Shown here in pieces: positions 8,239 to 16,915 of a DNA stretch of 45,657 nt (its first letter is position 1; each line of letters opens with the position of its first letter). The position numbers were made by a program, and so were the translations under genes. Under the pieces are notes generated by a model. It ran no database searches. It was not told the DNA's origin and worked only from the letters and a program-made list of their open reading frames with translations. Origin of the DNA: Bacteroidales bacterium. GTDB taxonomy: Bacteria; Bacteroidota; Bacteroidia; Bacteroidales; UBA3663. The stretch covers positions 1 to 45,657 of the forward strand of contig JAFSKF010000011.1 of the NCBI GenBank assembly GCA_017449065.1, written 5' to 3'.

Positions 8239-9117
8239 TTATAACTCTATGGTGTTCGTTTTGTTCCAGTCTGTCTGATTCACTGCCTCTGCCATGCTGA
8301 CGAAGGAATGTGCAGACAGCAACTTGACCAATTTGCCGTAGGCGTCGCCACTGGTGGCGTTGGCCTTGGCATATCGCACGAGACGGTTTTTCAGCGTGCC
8401 CGGTTCGTGGAAATAGTCCTCATACTCCTTGCGACTCTTCAGTTTGATTTTCCCGGAGATCAGATCCACCAAATGAAAATAGCAGATGTTGTAGTCGCGC
8501 CTGTCTATCGTCCTCGACACAAACCAATAAGGCAGCAGTCGGAAATAGCCGCCACCGCTGTAGGCCATCCGCTTGCCAAAAACAGAGGCCAGACTGATGG
8601 GAAACTCTCTAAGCGTCGCTCCGTGATAACCGATGGAGCAGGGCTTGTCCTGTGGAAAGTGTTGGTAACCGCCATAAGCCCTGGATGTAGGGAAAATGGA
8701 GGCATCGTTCCTGATGCCACACTCCGCCAGCACCTCTACTGCCCAGGGATTCTCTTGGGTGATGGAGAAAGCCGGTGCTCGATAGCTTACCACCTGCTGC
8801 CCTGACACATCTTCCAAAGCCTTGATGGCCGTCATGGTATCTTCGCGCAGGCTATGGGCATCCATCTTGTTCAGCCATGTGTGCTCATGCGAATGGCAGC
8901 CCACCTCATGACCGTGTTCTGCTATCAGTCGTACCACCTGCGGATAGTCCGTTGCCATCCGACCGATGCAGAAGAACGTTCCCTTAATGCCCTGTGCGTC
9001 CAGTGCTTCCAACACACGGGCAAACACGTCATCTATCTGTTGGAACCGCTGCGGACGTCCACCATAGAGTTTCTGCTCCAGAAACCATTCTTCTATGTCA
9101 AATGTCAGTATGTTCAT
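8239..9117 (-). CDS. NodB-type polysaccharide deacetylase
   Basis: Predicted carbohydrate-esterase-4 enzyme that removes N-acetyl (or O-acetyl) groups from a glycan or lipid-linked intermediate. The motifs are intact: TFDIEEW (Asp7, Glu9/10), the metal-binding CHSHEHTW (His75, His79), YRAPAFS (112-118), and a later C-terminal region with FPISL and the GGGYFRLLPYW type seen in the DUF3473-containing subfamily of exopolysaccharide clusters. No signal peptide, so it probably acts in the cytosol or at the inner face of the membrane. The start overlaps the upstream acyltransferase stop by 20 bp. It could expose a free amine for acylation by the carrier-protein system or leave a positive charge. 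Confidence 0.87.
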   Translation of the reverse strand: MNILTFDIEEWFLEQKLYGGRPQRFQQIDDVFARVLEALDAQGIKGTFFCIGRMATDYPQVVRLIAEHGHEVGCHSHEHTWLNKMDAHSLREDTMTAIKALEDVSGQQVVSYRAPAFSITQENPWAVEVLAECGIRNDASIFPTSRAYGGYQHFPQDKPCSIGYHGATLREFPISLASVFGKRMAYSGGGYFRLLPYWFVSRTIDRRDYNICYFHLVDLISGKIKLKSRKEYEDYFHEPGTLKNRLVRYAKANATSGDAYGKLVKLLSAHSFVSMAEAVNQTDWNKTNTIEL

Positions 9118-9688
9118 TTCTTTCTTTTATTTCTTTCACCACTTTTGCAGGTCTTCCCATGGCAATCGTCCATGCTGGAATATCCTTGGTCACAAGGGAA
9201 TAGGCACCAATAATCGCTCCGTCGCCAATAGTAACATTTGGCATTATCATAGTCCCGGTTCCCGTTGAACATCCTTTGCCTATATGTATCTCACCTTTCA
9301 CATACGGAAGTTTAGCATAGTCGTCATATTTATGATATGTCTTCAGGTCTTTCTTATGACAAAGCAGTACAGTACGGGCTGTAATATGGGTGTGGTCGCC
9401 AATATAAATCAAATCAGCATGACCGGAATCAACCCATACTTGCGAACCAACAAAAACATCCTTGCCTACATGGCACCCAATCTTTCTCAGTACCCAAGGG
9501 CGCACTTTCCGGGGAGCTATCGGATTGAGCAGCCAAGAATTCATCACAAATTTCAGCAAGAAGCTGTTTCTGTACGTCGTGTACACACGCTTAAAGACTT
9601 GCCAAAGCGAAACCTGACCATACTCCTCTTCGGGGTAGTTCAATCCAAGCTTACGCAATATTCTATATGTTATACTGAGTTTTTTCAT
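9098..9688 (-). CDS. WcaF-like hexapeptide acetyltransferase
   Basis: A 196-residue left-handed beta-helix O-acyltransferase of the WcaF/maltose-acetyltransferase type. Hexapeptide repeats fill about 68-185 (CHVGKDVFVGSQVWVDSG, IYIGDHTHITARTVL, IHIGKGCSTGTGTMI, VTIGDGAIIGAYSLVTKDIP), with the family C-terminal MGRPAKVVKEI. His in the GDHTHI and CHKKD segments are candidate catalytic bases. It lies directly after the acyl carrier protein gene, 42 bp away, so an acyl-ACP donor is possible as well as acetyl-CoA. Confidence 0.85.
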   Translation of the reverse strand: MKKLSITYRILRKLGLNYPEEEYGQVSLWQVFKRVYTTYRNSFLLKFVMNSWLLNPIAPRKVRPWVLRKIGCHVGKDVFVGSQVWVDSGHADLIYIGDHTHITARTVLLCHKKDLKTYHKYDDYAKLPYVKGEIHIGKGCSTGTGTMIMPNVTIGDGAIIGAYSLVTKDIPAWTIAMGRPAKVVKEIKERNEHTDI

Positions 9689-9730
9689 TCAGGAGCGAAT
9701 TACTAATCAGGAATTATGAACATTGATCCT

Positions 9731-9970
9731 TCAAAGTACAATATCATACTTTGATAGCAGTTCCTTGCCTTTGGCGTAGGAAGTCATTTCCATAATGTCT
9801 TCGGGGTCGAACAGGATGTCGAAGGCCTCCTCCAACTCAGCTATTAGGCTCAGCAGATGCACAGAGTCCCATTCAGTCACTGTTTCCTTACCATAATTGT
9901 CGTTCAGGTCTTCTTCCTTAGCTCCGAATACCTGCACAAATGCGTTGTTGTACTTTTCTAAATTCTCCAT
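9731..9970 (-). CDS. Stand-alone acyl carrier protein
   Basis: A 79-residue acidic protein with the phosphopantetheine attachment site TEWDSVHLL (Ser36) and the four-helix ACP pattern ending DIMEMTSYAKGKELL. It is not the housekeeping fatty-acid ACP, whose usual site is DSLD. It sits 5 bp downstream of an AMP ligase that probably charges it, and just before a beta-helix acyltransferase that may use the charged form. It needs a phosphopantetheinyl transferase encoded elsewhere. Confidence 0.9.
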   Translation of the reverse strand: MENLEKYNNAFVQVFGAKEEDLNDNYGKETVTEWDSVHLLSLIAELEEAFDILFDPEDIMEMTSYAKGKELLSKYDIVL

Positions 9971-9975
9971 ATTAT

Positions 9976-11379
9976 TTATTTGTTTTCTAATTGTACATAT
10001 AAAATCTTTCCTGCCTCGTTTTTGGGGATTTCCTTGATAACCCTTACTTCAAACGATGTTGCAACGAGTTTCAGCCGGCTCACTAATTCCTCCTTCACCT
10101 GTTCCTTGAATAATTCATCCGTGATATACACCAGCATCTTCTCGTCCGTCCCCACACAGGCACACTCCACGTTTGGATACTTTCCCTTTATGATGCGCTC
10201 GCACTCGTCCAGTCCGACTCGCATGCCAAAAAGTTTCAGGAAGCGTCCCATACGGCCTACGATGTAGTAGCAGCCGTCCTCGTCGAAATAGGCCAGGTCG
10301 CCTGTGCGGATAAATCCATGACGTTCGTCACCTAATAGCAGATCCCCACGACTGCGGGCATAGCCCATGGTCACATTCTTGCCCCGATAGCACATCTCTC
10401 CTTCGGTATGAGGCGTGGTGATGGGATTTCCCTCCCTGTCTATCAATGAAAGTTCCGCATTAGGCACGGCAATACCAATACTTCCAACTTTCTCTATTGC
10501 CCATTTCGCCGGAAGCCATGCCATGCGGGCAGTACATTCCGACTGTCCGTAGGTCGCTATCCATCGCTTCCCTGTGTCACGACAATACTCTGCAAACTTC
10601 AGGTTCAGCTCCTTCGACATCCGTCCGCCGCCTTGAGTCAGCAGGGTCAGGTCTGGCAAATCCATGCGGTAAAATCGCATCAGGTTCAGGATCTCATAGC
10701 TATAGGGAACGCCCGTAAAGCTCGTAGCATGCTGTTCCTTGATGAACAGCCAGAAGCCGCGGTCGGTCATGCGCTGATTGGTTATCAATACGGTTGCGCC
10801 CACATAGAAGTGGCTGAACACCATCGACAGTCCCATCGTGTAATACAACGGCAACACCATCAGCGGACGGTCTTTATCCGTCAGTTCAAAGAAGGTCGAG
10901 ATATTCAGGGCTGCCGCCTCGATGTTCTCATACTTATGCCGCACCAGTTTCGGGCTGCCTGTACTGCCACTGGTGGGCAGCAGATGCGACAAATCGTTAT
11001 GCATCGGGCAAGCCTCCTGTCTGGTCCTCATCAGCGTGTAGCCGTAACAACTCTTGATGGTCTCGTAGGGATACCAGTCCGCCATGCTGTCTGGCACACA
11101 TACGAAAGGTGGCTGATAGTGTTCAAACAAGCTCCTGTATAGCTGATTATCCAGATGGGCATTCAGAATCAGCGGCACATTCCCCGCGCAGATATTCCCT
11201 ATCGTCCAGGCAATGCCCCCCACGTTGTTCTCCACCAATAGGAACAGCAGCGACCTCGAAGGCATTATCTGTCCGGCCTGGCCTGCAAAGTCCCTCAGCT
11301 CACCATACGTCAGCTGTCTCCCCTGCGCATCAATAGCAGCAACCGATTCTTTCTGCCATTTATCTAAATTCAGTATCAT
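9976..11379 (-). CDS. AMP-dependent acyl/aminoacyl ligase
   Basis: ANL-superfamily adenylation enzyme of 467 residues, slightly short for the family because the N-terminal domain is compact. Motifs: P-loop LPTSGSTGSPKLV (about 134-146), ATYGQSE, GEMCYRGKNVTMGY, RTGDLAYFDEDGCYYIVGR, LFGMRVGLDECE, and the terminal catalytic Lys in NEAGKILYVQL. Likely activates a short acid (hydroxy acid, branched acid or amino acid) and loads the ACP encoded immediately downstream, as DltA/DltC or the AMP-ligase/ACP pairs of N-acyl-amino-sugar loci do. Which acid cannot be read by eye. Confidence 0.87.
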   Translation of the reverse strand: MILNLDKWQKESVAAIDAQGRQLTYGELRDFAGQAGQIMPSRSLLFLLVENNVGGIAWTIGNICAGNVPLILNAHLDNQLYRSLFEHYQPPFVCVPDSMADWYPYETIKSCYGYTLMRTRQEACPMHNDLSHLLPTSGSTGSPKLVRHKYENIEAAALNISTFFELTDKDRPLMVLPLYYTMGLSMVFSHFYVGATVLITNQRMTDRGFWLFIKEQHATSFTGVPYSYEILNLMRFYRMDLPDLTLLTQGGGRMSKELNLKFAEYCRDTGKRWIATYGQSECTARMAWLPAKWAIEKVGSIGIAVPNAELSLIDREGNPITTPHTEGEMCYRGKNVTMGYARSRGDLLLGDERHGFIRTGDLAYFDEDGCYYIVGRMGRFLKLFGMRVGLDECERIIKGKYPNVECACVGTDEKMLVYITDELFKEQVKEELVSRLKLVATSFEVRVIKEIPKNEAGKILYVQLENK

Positions 11380-11407
11380 CTTATAACCTTCAATTTTGAA
11401 CCATGAA

Positions 11408-12166
11408 TCAAATCGAAGCGCAGCCGTTCACGCCCAAAATCTCTCCTGAAATATAGCTTGCCCTGTCAGAAGCCAGGAAAGCACAGGCATTTGCCACATC
11501 TTCCGGTGTGCCAAGTCGCCCGAGTCCAATCCTCGAAATACGCTGGTCTATCTTGGCTCCATCGCTCTCATAGAGTTCTGCGAAACGTTCCGTCTTCACG
11601 ATTCCCGGAGCCACCGCGTTCACACGAATACCCTGTGGCGCCAATTCCTTAGCAGCAGACTTAGTGAACGAGATGATGGCACCCTTCGTGGCAGAATAGG
11701 CAGACTGCCCGGGCGAGCCCAACACCGCTGTCACAGAAGCAATGTTCACAATAGAACCGCTTCCATTGCGGGCCATCAGACGCGAACAGAGCTGCACCAT
11801 CTCGATGACGGCTATCACGTTGATGCGGAACATCAGTTCCGTTTCCTGTCTGACAATCATGCCAATCTTCTTGTTAAACACCACACCGGCATTGTTCACC
11901 AGTGCGTCAATGCGTTTCTCAGCTTTGAATATGCCCATAAAGGCATTCTTCACTGCGGCAGCATCGCTCACGTCAAAATACATCGGAACTACACGGGTAC
12001 CGTTCCGCTCAGCGCACTCCTTTGCCCATTCGTCCATGCTACCCTCACGCAGGTCGCAGGCATAGACAATGGCGCCATCAGCAGCGAAACACTCTGCGAT
12101 ACCTCGTCCTATACCCTGAGCCGCACCTGTGATGATGCATACCTTATTTATTAAAAGTCTTTCCAT
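11408..12166 (-). CDS. SDR reductase, FabG-like
   Basis: A 252-residue short-chain dehydrogenase with cofactor motif TGAAQGIG (13-20), NNAG (91-94), and catalytic Ser144, Tyr157 and Lys161 (SAYSATKGA). The C-terminal ISGEILGVNGCASI is typical of FabG-like 3-oxoacyl reductases. Between an N-acyltransferase gene and the AMP-ligase/ACP pair, a likely job is making the 3-hydroxyacyl group loaded on the ACP. A sugar reductase is the alternative. Confidence 0.85.
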   Translation of the reverse strand: MERLLINKVCIITGAAQGIGRGIAECFAADGAIVYACDLREGSMDEWAKECAERNGTRVVPMYFDVSDAAAVKNAFMGIFKAEKRIDALVNNAGVVFNKKIGMIVRQETELMFRINVIAVIEMVQLCSRLMARNGSGSIVNIASVTAVLGSPGQSAYSATKGAIISFTKSAAKELAPQGIRVNAVAPGIVKTERFAELYESDGAKIDQRISRIGLGRLGTPEDVANACAFLASDRASYISGEILGVNGCASI

Positions 12167-12169
12167 CGT

Positions 12170-12799
12170 TCACTTAACTCTTCTTGCAGGATTACCGAAT
12201 ACTGTTGTTCCTGATGCCACACTGTTGATGACAAACGAGCAGGCACCGATATGAGCATCATCGCCCACCACCACGTTGTGGTTCAGCACCGCTGCCGTAT
12301 GGATCATGTTATGTTCGCCAACCACAACGCCTCCCACCATCATCACGTAGGAGTCGATGCGGTTCCAACGACCTATTCTGACATCGTGGCCAACGATGGT
12401 GTACGACTGAATGAAGTTATAGTCATCAATCCATGCATCAGATGCCACCGTGGTAAAAGCCCCGATATAGCATCCCCTGCCAATGTGCACGTTCGTACCG
12501 ATACGCGCAGTGCTGTGTATCATCGTAATGAACTCCCCGCCACGCCCGATAATCGACTCCATGCAAGCCTTGCGAGATTCCCCGCCTATAGAGCAGACAA
12601 ACACATCGTCCTCTTCTGGCCTGTAGTCGGCTATCGTTCCCAATACAGGCGGATAATTACTAAAATGGTCCAAGGCATGTACATTGTCGTCAATGTATCC
12701 CTTCACCACATACTCCTTCTCATACGTGGTGCTCTCGCGTGCCATGTCATATATCGTCCGCCCCATGCCACCGGCTCCTATGATAATCAGGTTCTTCAT
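12170..12799 (-). CDS. PglD/NeuD-family sugar N- or O-acyltransferase
   Basis: A 209-residue enzyme with an N-terminal nucleotide-sugar-binding Rossmann-like part (MKNLIIIGAGGMGR, about 1-85) and a C-terminal left-handed beta-helix (about 95-205). The catalytic His is in YTIVGHDVRIG, and the end GTTVFGNPARRVK is the family signature. PglD acetylates the 4-amine of UDP-4-amino sugars; relatives in 3-hydroxybutyryl-amino-sugar loci use other acyl donors. Next to SDR, ligase and ACP genes, this is the best candidate for the final acyl transfer onto the amino sugar made by the PglE-like enzyme. Confidence 0.87.
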   Translation of the reverse strand: MKNLIIIGAGGMGRTIYDMARESTTYEKEYVVKGYIDDNVHALDHFSNYPPVLGTIADYRPEEDDVFVCSIGGESRKACMESIIGRGGEFITMIHSTARIGTNVHIGRGCYIGAFTTVASDAWIDDYNFIQSYTIVGHDVRIGRWNRIDSYVMMVGGVVVGEHNMIHTAAVLNHNVVVGDDAHIGACSFVINSVASGTTVFGNPARRVK

Positions 12800-12806
12800 C
12801 GTTTAG

Positions 12807-13940
12807 TTATTTGTGCTGTTTGATTACAATTTCAAAGATTTTTTCCAGTTGTCCTGCTATGGCTTTGGCAGAGAAACGTTCCTGCACGGATGCCCTTATC
12901 TTCTCGGTCTGATATGTGCCAATAGCCACTTCCATTTGCCTCATGGCTTTCGTCAGTTGTTCCACATTGTCCATCTTGACCAGCAAGCCATTATCAGAGT
13001 TGACAAAATGCTCCGGGCCTCCACAGCGCGTGGCAATAACAGGCAGTCCCATGGCCATGGCCTCGATATAGGCCACTCCGAAGGTCTCACCTCGCGAGGG
13101 CAGCACAAAGGCATTGCTCTCGTTCATCAAACTGGCAATGGCCTCCCTGTCAAGCATACCCGTGAACCTGACACGGCTGGCTATGCCTAACTGTTCTGCC
13201 TGAATATGCAGACGTTCCCTCTCTGGTCCGCTACCTACGATTATGAGCTGTTCCGCGTTGTCGAGTTGGGCGAATGCCTCTATCAGCTCGTCGTATCCCT
13301 TTCTCTGAATCAAGCTTCCCACTGCCAGCCATACAAAAGGCTTGGCAGTCTTTTCCGGAATAACAGATTGTAAGAAAACGTTGCTAACCATGTCGCTCAC
13401 CACTTCTGATTCCACACCGAAATGCCTCTTCATCTGAGCCTGCAGACTGGGCGACACTGCCAGCAGACGGTCGGTAAGAGCGTATGCCGTTCGCCCGGTC
13501 TGCATCAGCCTGCGTGGTAATTTGGATTTGTTCAGCTCGCTCCAATGCTCTATGCCTACAACTGGAATGGCATACTTCTGTTTCACCAGCCGGAGCATGG
13601 CAATACAAGGCATATAGTGGGCGTAAATCACGTCGGGCAGTCCCTCTGCACGGAAAATCTTACGGCAGAGATGTAGCATCATCCGTTCAGACACAAAACG
13701 TTTCATCCGACCTGGTATCAGCTTGCCCGACAGCAAAAAGTAGATGTAGGCACTGATGGTACCATCGTCCGTGTGACCGATACCTATGGCCTGATTTGAA
13801 GGGCGAAAACGCATATCTACCACCCCCACCGTCACACGATGCCCCATGTTGACCAAAGCCTCAGCCTGGTCTTTTTCAAAGCATCCCCACTGTGGGTCCT
13901 TAGCTGTGGGATAACCGTGTGAAATAATTAATATGTGCAT
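12807..13940 (-). CDS. Glycosyltransferase family 4
   Basis: GT-B fold retaining glycosyltransferase, 377 residues. N-terminal Gly-rich start MHILIISHGYPTAKDPQWG; second Rossmann domain begins near VWLAVGSLIQRKGYDELIEAF; donor-site motif PSRGETFGVAYIEAMAMG carries the EX7E pair and lies about 287-304. It adds one sugar to the undecaprenyl-linked unit. It is the only classical glycosyltransferase in the operon, so the repeat unit is short or the Stealth and pyruvyl-transferase-like proteins add residues too. Confidence 0.9.
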   Translation of the reverse strand: MHILIISHGYPTAKDPQWGCFEKDQAEALVNMGHRVTVGVVDMRFRPSNQAIGIGHTDDGTISAYIYFLLSGKLIPGRMKRFVSERMMLHLCRKIFRAEGLPDVIYAHYMPCIAMLRLVKQKYAIPVVGIEHWSELNKSKLPRRLMQTGRTAYALTDRLLAVSPSLQAQMKRHFGVESEVVSDMVSNVFLQSVIPEKTAKPFVWLAVGSLIQRKGYDELIEAFAQLDNAEQLIIVGSGPERERLHIQAEQLGIASRVRFTGMLDREAIASLMNESNAFVLPSRGETFGVAYIEAMAMGLPVIATRCGGPEHFVNSDNGLLVKMDNVEQLTKAMRQMEVAIGTYQTEKIRASVQERFSAKAIAGQLEKIFEIVIKQHK

Positions 13941-13960
13941 GCTTTTTTGAAACTTGAAAC

Positions 13961-14842
13961 TTATCTGATTGTTATGTTGGAAATCACCGGACAGTGGTCA
14001 GAAAGATAAACACCCTGCAGCTGCTCTTCTTGGGGAATATTAAGCGTGTTCACGTCTATGCTGTCGCTGACAAAAATGAAATCTACCCGTTTACGCTTAT
14101 CCATAGCCCTTTTGCCAAAACCATGGAAACTATAGTCCACACCTTCGCGCTGCTTAGCGATATTGTAGGTGTCGTGCAATTCAAAGGCTCCGTGCAACGC
14201 GGGCAGATAAACAGCACTGTCCGACTGGCTGCTGTTCATATCGCCCATTAGGATGATGGGATATTGGGTGGCAAGAGAATCAAGACGCTCTTTCAGCAGC
14301 TTCATGCCCTCTTCACGTGCCTGCCGTCCAGCATTGTCAAGATGGGTGTTTGCCACACAGAACACTTTGCCCGCCCGCCTGCTTTTCAGTACAGCCCAGT
14401 TGACAAAGCGCGGATGGCGGCCATCCCATCCTATGAACCCTGCGCTGTCTGGTAATTCAGACAGCCAGAACGTGCCATGCGCTATTTTTCTGTACGCCGA
14501 CTTCCTGTATAATATGGGAGCATCGGCCCGCTTTCCCGTTGGTGCGGTTTTATAATCCGTACGCCTGACGATGGCATATTCGGGCAACCCTTTGTGAATG
14601 TCCTTCATAACATGGGGATAGACTTCTTGCAGGCCAATCACATCCAAATGCTGTTGACTGACGAAATCAAACAGAAGCTGCTTACGTTGCTCCCATCGGT
14701 TCAGGCTGTCTTTCTTTGAATCTACACGAATATTGACGGTGGCCACAGTCAGCTCCGTTGCCTGAGTGGATGCTGTATCGACACAGCAAAACGTCAGCAA
14801 CGAAACAAAGAGCAGGGAAACTATGATCATTCTATTCTTCAT
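13961..14842 (-). CDS. Secreted endonuclease/exonuclease/phosphatase-family protein
   Basis: Metal-dependent phosphodiesterase/phosphatase fold (DNase I-like), 293 residues. An N-terminal hydrophobic signal (about 4-20) ends in Cys-Cys; a lipoprotein is possible but the lipobox (LTFC) is atypical. Motifs: TVNIRVD, LDVIGLQEV (Glu73), ANTHLD, MGDMNSSQSD and the terminal SDHCPV, so the metal and catalytic residues look intact. Such proteins can hydrolyse sugar-phosphate or lipid-phosphate diesters as well as nucleic acids. Its place inside the operon (20-bp gap before, 11-bp overlap after) suggests action on the polysaccharide or its lipid carrier outside the cytosol, rather than on DNA. Confidence 0.8.
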   Translation of the reverse strand: MKNRMIIVSLLFVSLLTFCCVDTASTQATELTVATVNIRVDSKKDSLNRWEQRKQLLFDFVSQQHLDVIGLQEVYPHVMKDIHKGLPEYAIVRRTDYKTAPTGKRADAPILYRKSAYRKIAHGTFWLSELPDSAGFIGWDGRHPRFVNWAVLKSRRAGKVFCVANTHLDNAGRQAREEGMKLLKERLDSLATQYPIILMGDMNSSQSDSAVYLPALHGAFELHDTYNIAKQREGVDYSFHGFGKRAMDKRKRVDFIFVSDSIDVNTLNIPQEEQLQGVYLSDHCPVISNITIR

Positions 14843-15956
14843 TCGACGTCAAATGATTGGAAATGGAATCTCGGATGAAAGTTCTTGAACTTGTGACCAT
14901 GTCAGACAGAAGTGGGGTGACAACGGTATAGTCAATGGGGGGAACCTGCCGCCAGACATCCGTGTAGCGCTCTGGGATGCGAAGGCTGTTCAGCAGCGAA
15001 GTGACACGCCCGGCTCTCGGTCCCATACCCACGGCAAAGAACTGCTTCTGGAAAATGATTGACAGGGCCACGCCATGGAATGAGTTGCTCACCACATAGT
15101 CAGCATGAGCCAAGAGCGAGAGGAAGTATTCCACCCGTGCCGTGCGACAATAGCGCCGGCCACTGGTAAAAAGAACATACTTTTTGTTCACCTCTACAAT
15201 GGGCAAATTTTTCTCTTTGCTGAGTCGCTGGGCAAAATTCACGGTCGAAGTCTGCCCTAACAGGTTATACACCAGGATATAGTGCTGGTAGGAAAGTTGC
15301 TCCGATGCTTTGTTCGCCAACGACAGCCAGGCCTCCTTCCCCAACAGGAACACGGGGTCGCAGACAATCTGTGCCTGTATGCCTAACGAAGCAAGCCATT
15401 CTTTCAGTGACGCTTCCCTCACGCTGATAGCCTCGAACCCCAGCAGATACTGTCTCAGGACTTCCTTCTCATCCTCTTTCACATCACTGCTCCCCATGCT
15501 GGCTGCGTAGGTTATTTTCCGGGCCTGCACGGTATCTGAGCCAAAATACCAAAAGTCGAAACCCGGGTGCGACGGCATACGCTGGCGGCGCCATATCTGG
15601 TCGCTGCCATAGAACACCACTTCGAATTCCTTGACAACATCATGGTCGCTGCGGTATCTGGCTTTTAAAGGTAACCCTAACTCTTCGTGCATGAACGCCT
15701 GCAGGTTCTGTTGGCGACGTTTTCGGGCTTGATGCCAGAAAAGGGTGTAGTAGATCAGCACCATTTTCCCCTTCAGGCTACTCTCGCGGAATTTCCTCCA
15801 TGAGAACAGTTCGAAAAAACGACGGTGATAGTCGGGCCAATAGTCAACAAAATCCACATCATGCCCCAAACCAGCAAGGTAAGTCCTCAATGCGTATGCC
15901 TGCACGAGGGCGCCATAGTTTTCTGCTCGGTGATATGTCAGTATGCCTATCTTCAT
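14832..15956 (-). CDS. Polysaccharide pyruvyl transferase family protein (copy 2)
   Basis: A 374-residue PF04230-type protein with the family start MKIGILTYHRAENYGALVQ and later FEVVFYGSDQIWRR, SYAASMGSSD, SVREASLKEWL, and SNSFHGVALSIIF near residue 290. Members add ketal-linked pyruvate from phosphoenolpyruvate to sugars in acidic polysaccharides, for example in B. fragilis PSA. Some relatives may be glycosyltransferases. Overlaps both neighbours by 4-11 bp. It is a paralogue of the gene at 19129-20274. Confidence 0.85.
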   Translation of the reverse strand: MKIGILTYHRAENYGALVQAYALRTYLAGLGHDVDFVDYWPDYHRRFFELFSWRKFRESSLKGKMVLIYYTLFWHQARKRRQQNLQAFMHEELGLPLKARYRSDHDVVKEFEVVFYGSDQIWRRQRMPSHPGFDFWYFGSDTVQARKITYAASMGSSDVKEDEKEVLRQYLLGFEAISVREASLKEWLASLGIQAQIVCDPVFLLGKEAWLSLANKASEQLSYQHYILVYNLLGQTSTVNFAQRLSKEKNLPIVEVNKKYVLFTSGRRYCRTARVEYFLSLLAHADYVVSNSFHGVALSIIFQKQFFAVGMGPRAGRVTSLLNSLRIPERYTDVWRQVPPIDYTVVTPLLSDMVTSSRTFIRDSISNHLTSNEE

Positions 15957-16915
15957 ATTCTTTCCTCTATTTCCAGTTTGGCGTGGTTGTATATCTTGTT
16001 CATCATCTCTTTATAGATGGGAAACATCCGCTCAGCTTGTTCATCTCGCCAGACGAAGGTGTTCACATTCTTGTCAGAGACGTATGTGTTTAGCCTGCTG
16101 TGGTAGCCATAAAGGAACAGCAAGTTTTGCTTGAGCAGATGGCGGTAGGTGCCTATGCCCAGCTTGCTGCCAATGTGTGCGGTGCTGAATGCGGTTATGT
16201 TACGCAGGTTTTTCCGCATTTTCAGCACGGCAAAGGTGCTACCAAGGTTTTTCGCAGGTCCTTCCTGATTACGTTTGCGCCACTGGGATGAGCGTTCAGC
16301 CTTGCGCTTCTCCTCTTCCACATTGGCGGCCTTTTCCAGTTGCAAACGGACGCTGAGTATGACACCTTTCAGTTCGCCACGCTTGAAGGCTGATGAGCGC
16401 TGGCTCAGTCGCAGTTCCTCCCGACTGTAGGTTTTGATGGTGCCGTCGGGCAACAGGCAGTCGAGGCTCTGCAGCAGAGCTGTGATGCTGCATTTGAAGC
16501 ATCCGGCATTGCCCACCACTGCGGATGCCACCGTTCCCGGCAGGGAGGTCAGCCCACAAACACCGGCATAGCCCAGCTCTAATAAGTCCTTGGACAGCCG
16601 CATCACGTTCGTGCCGCAACCGCAGGTCACGATATCGCCCTCTTGGCTGTAGTCGTTCACCCTTGTGGTACATACCACGATGGCGGGGTTACAGGTGGAG
16701 TGGAAGAAGATATTGGATGTCTGCCCCACCGCCTCGAACTCCAGTTTTTCCTGGTACAGCCAGCGACACAACTCCGTCAGCTGAGTAACTCCGTGAGGAG
16801 TAATCCAGCAGCCGCACGTGCCACCGGTCTTGATCCATGTCTTTTGCGACAACGCCACGTCCGTCTCATATTCGATATGGGATTTGTCCAAAAAAGATTT
16901 CAATGTCTTGTTCAT
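15953..16915 (-). CDS. MurB-like FAD enzyme inside the polysaccharide operon
   Basis: A 320-residue flavoprotein resembling UDP-N-acetylenolpyruvoylglucosamine reductase. FAD-binding pieces: WIKTGGTCGCW (about 27-37), GQTSNIFF, CGCGTNVMRLS, TSLPGTVASAVVGNAGC (about 122-138). MurB catalytic counterparts are visible: Arg in SQRSSAFK, Ser in NLGSTF, and a possible Glu in the terminal LEIEER. Several spots differ from housekeeping MurB (ASAVVGNAG for the usual GGAV-MNAG). MurB reduces an enolpyruvyl ether to a lactyl ether, so this copy may make a lactyl-bearing sugar such as a muramic-acid-like residue. An altered sugar oxidase role is the alternative. Overlaps both neighbours by 4 bp. Confidence 0.75.
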   Translation of the reverse strand: MNKTLKSFLDKSHIEYETDVALSQKTWIKTGGTCGCWITPHGVTQLTELCRWLYQEKLEFEAVGQTSNIFFHSTCNPAIVVCTTRVNDYSQEGDIVTCGCGTNVMRLSKDLLELGYAGVCGLTSLPGTVASAVVGNAGCFKCSITALLQSLDCLLPDGTIKTYSREELRLSQRSSAFKRGELKGVILSVRLQLEKAANVEEEKRKAERSSQWRKRNQEGPAKNLGSTFAVLKMRKNLRNITAFSTAHIGSKLGIGTYRHLLKQNLLFLYGYHSRLNTYVSDKNVNTFVWRDEQAERMFPIYKEMMNKIYNHAKLEIEERI

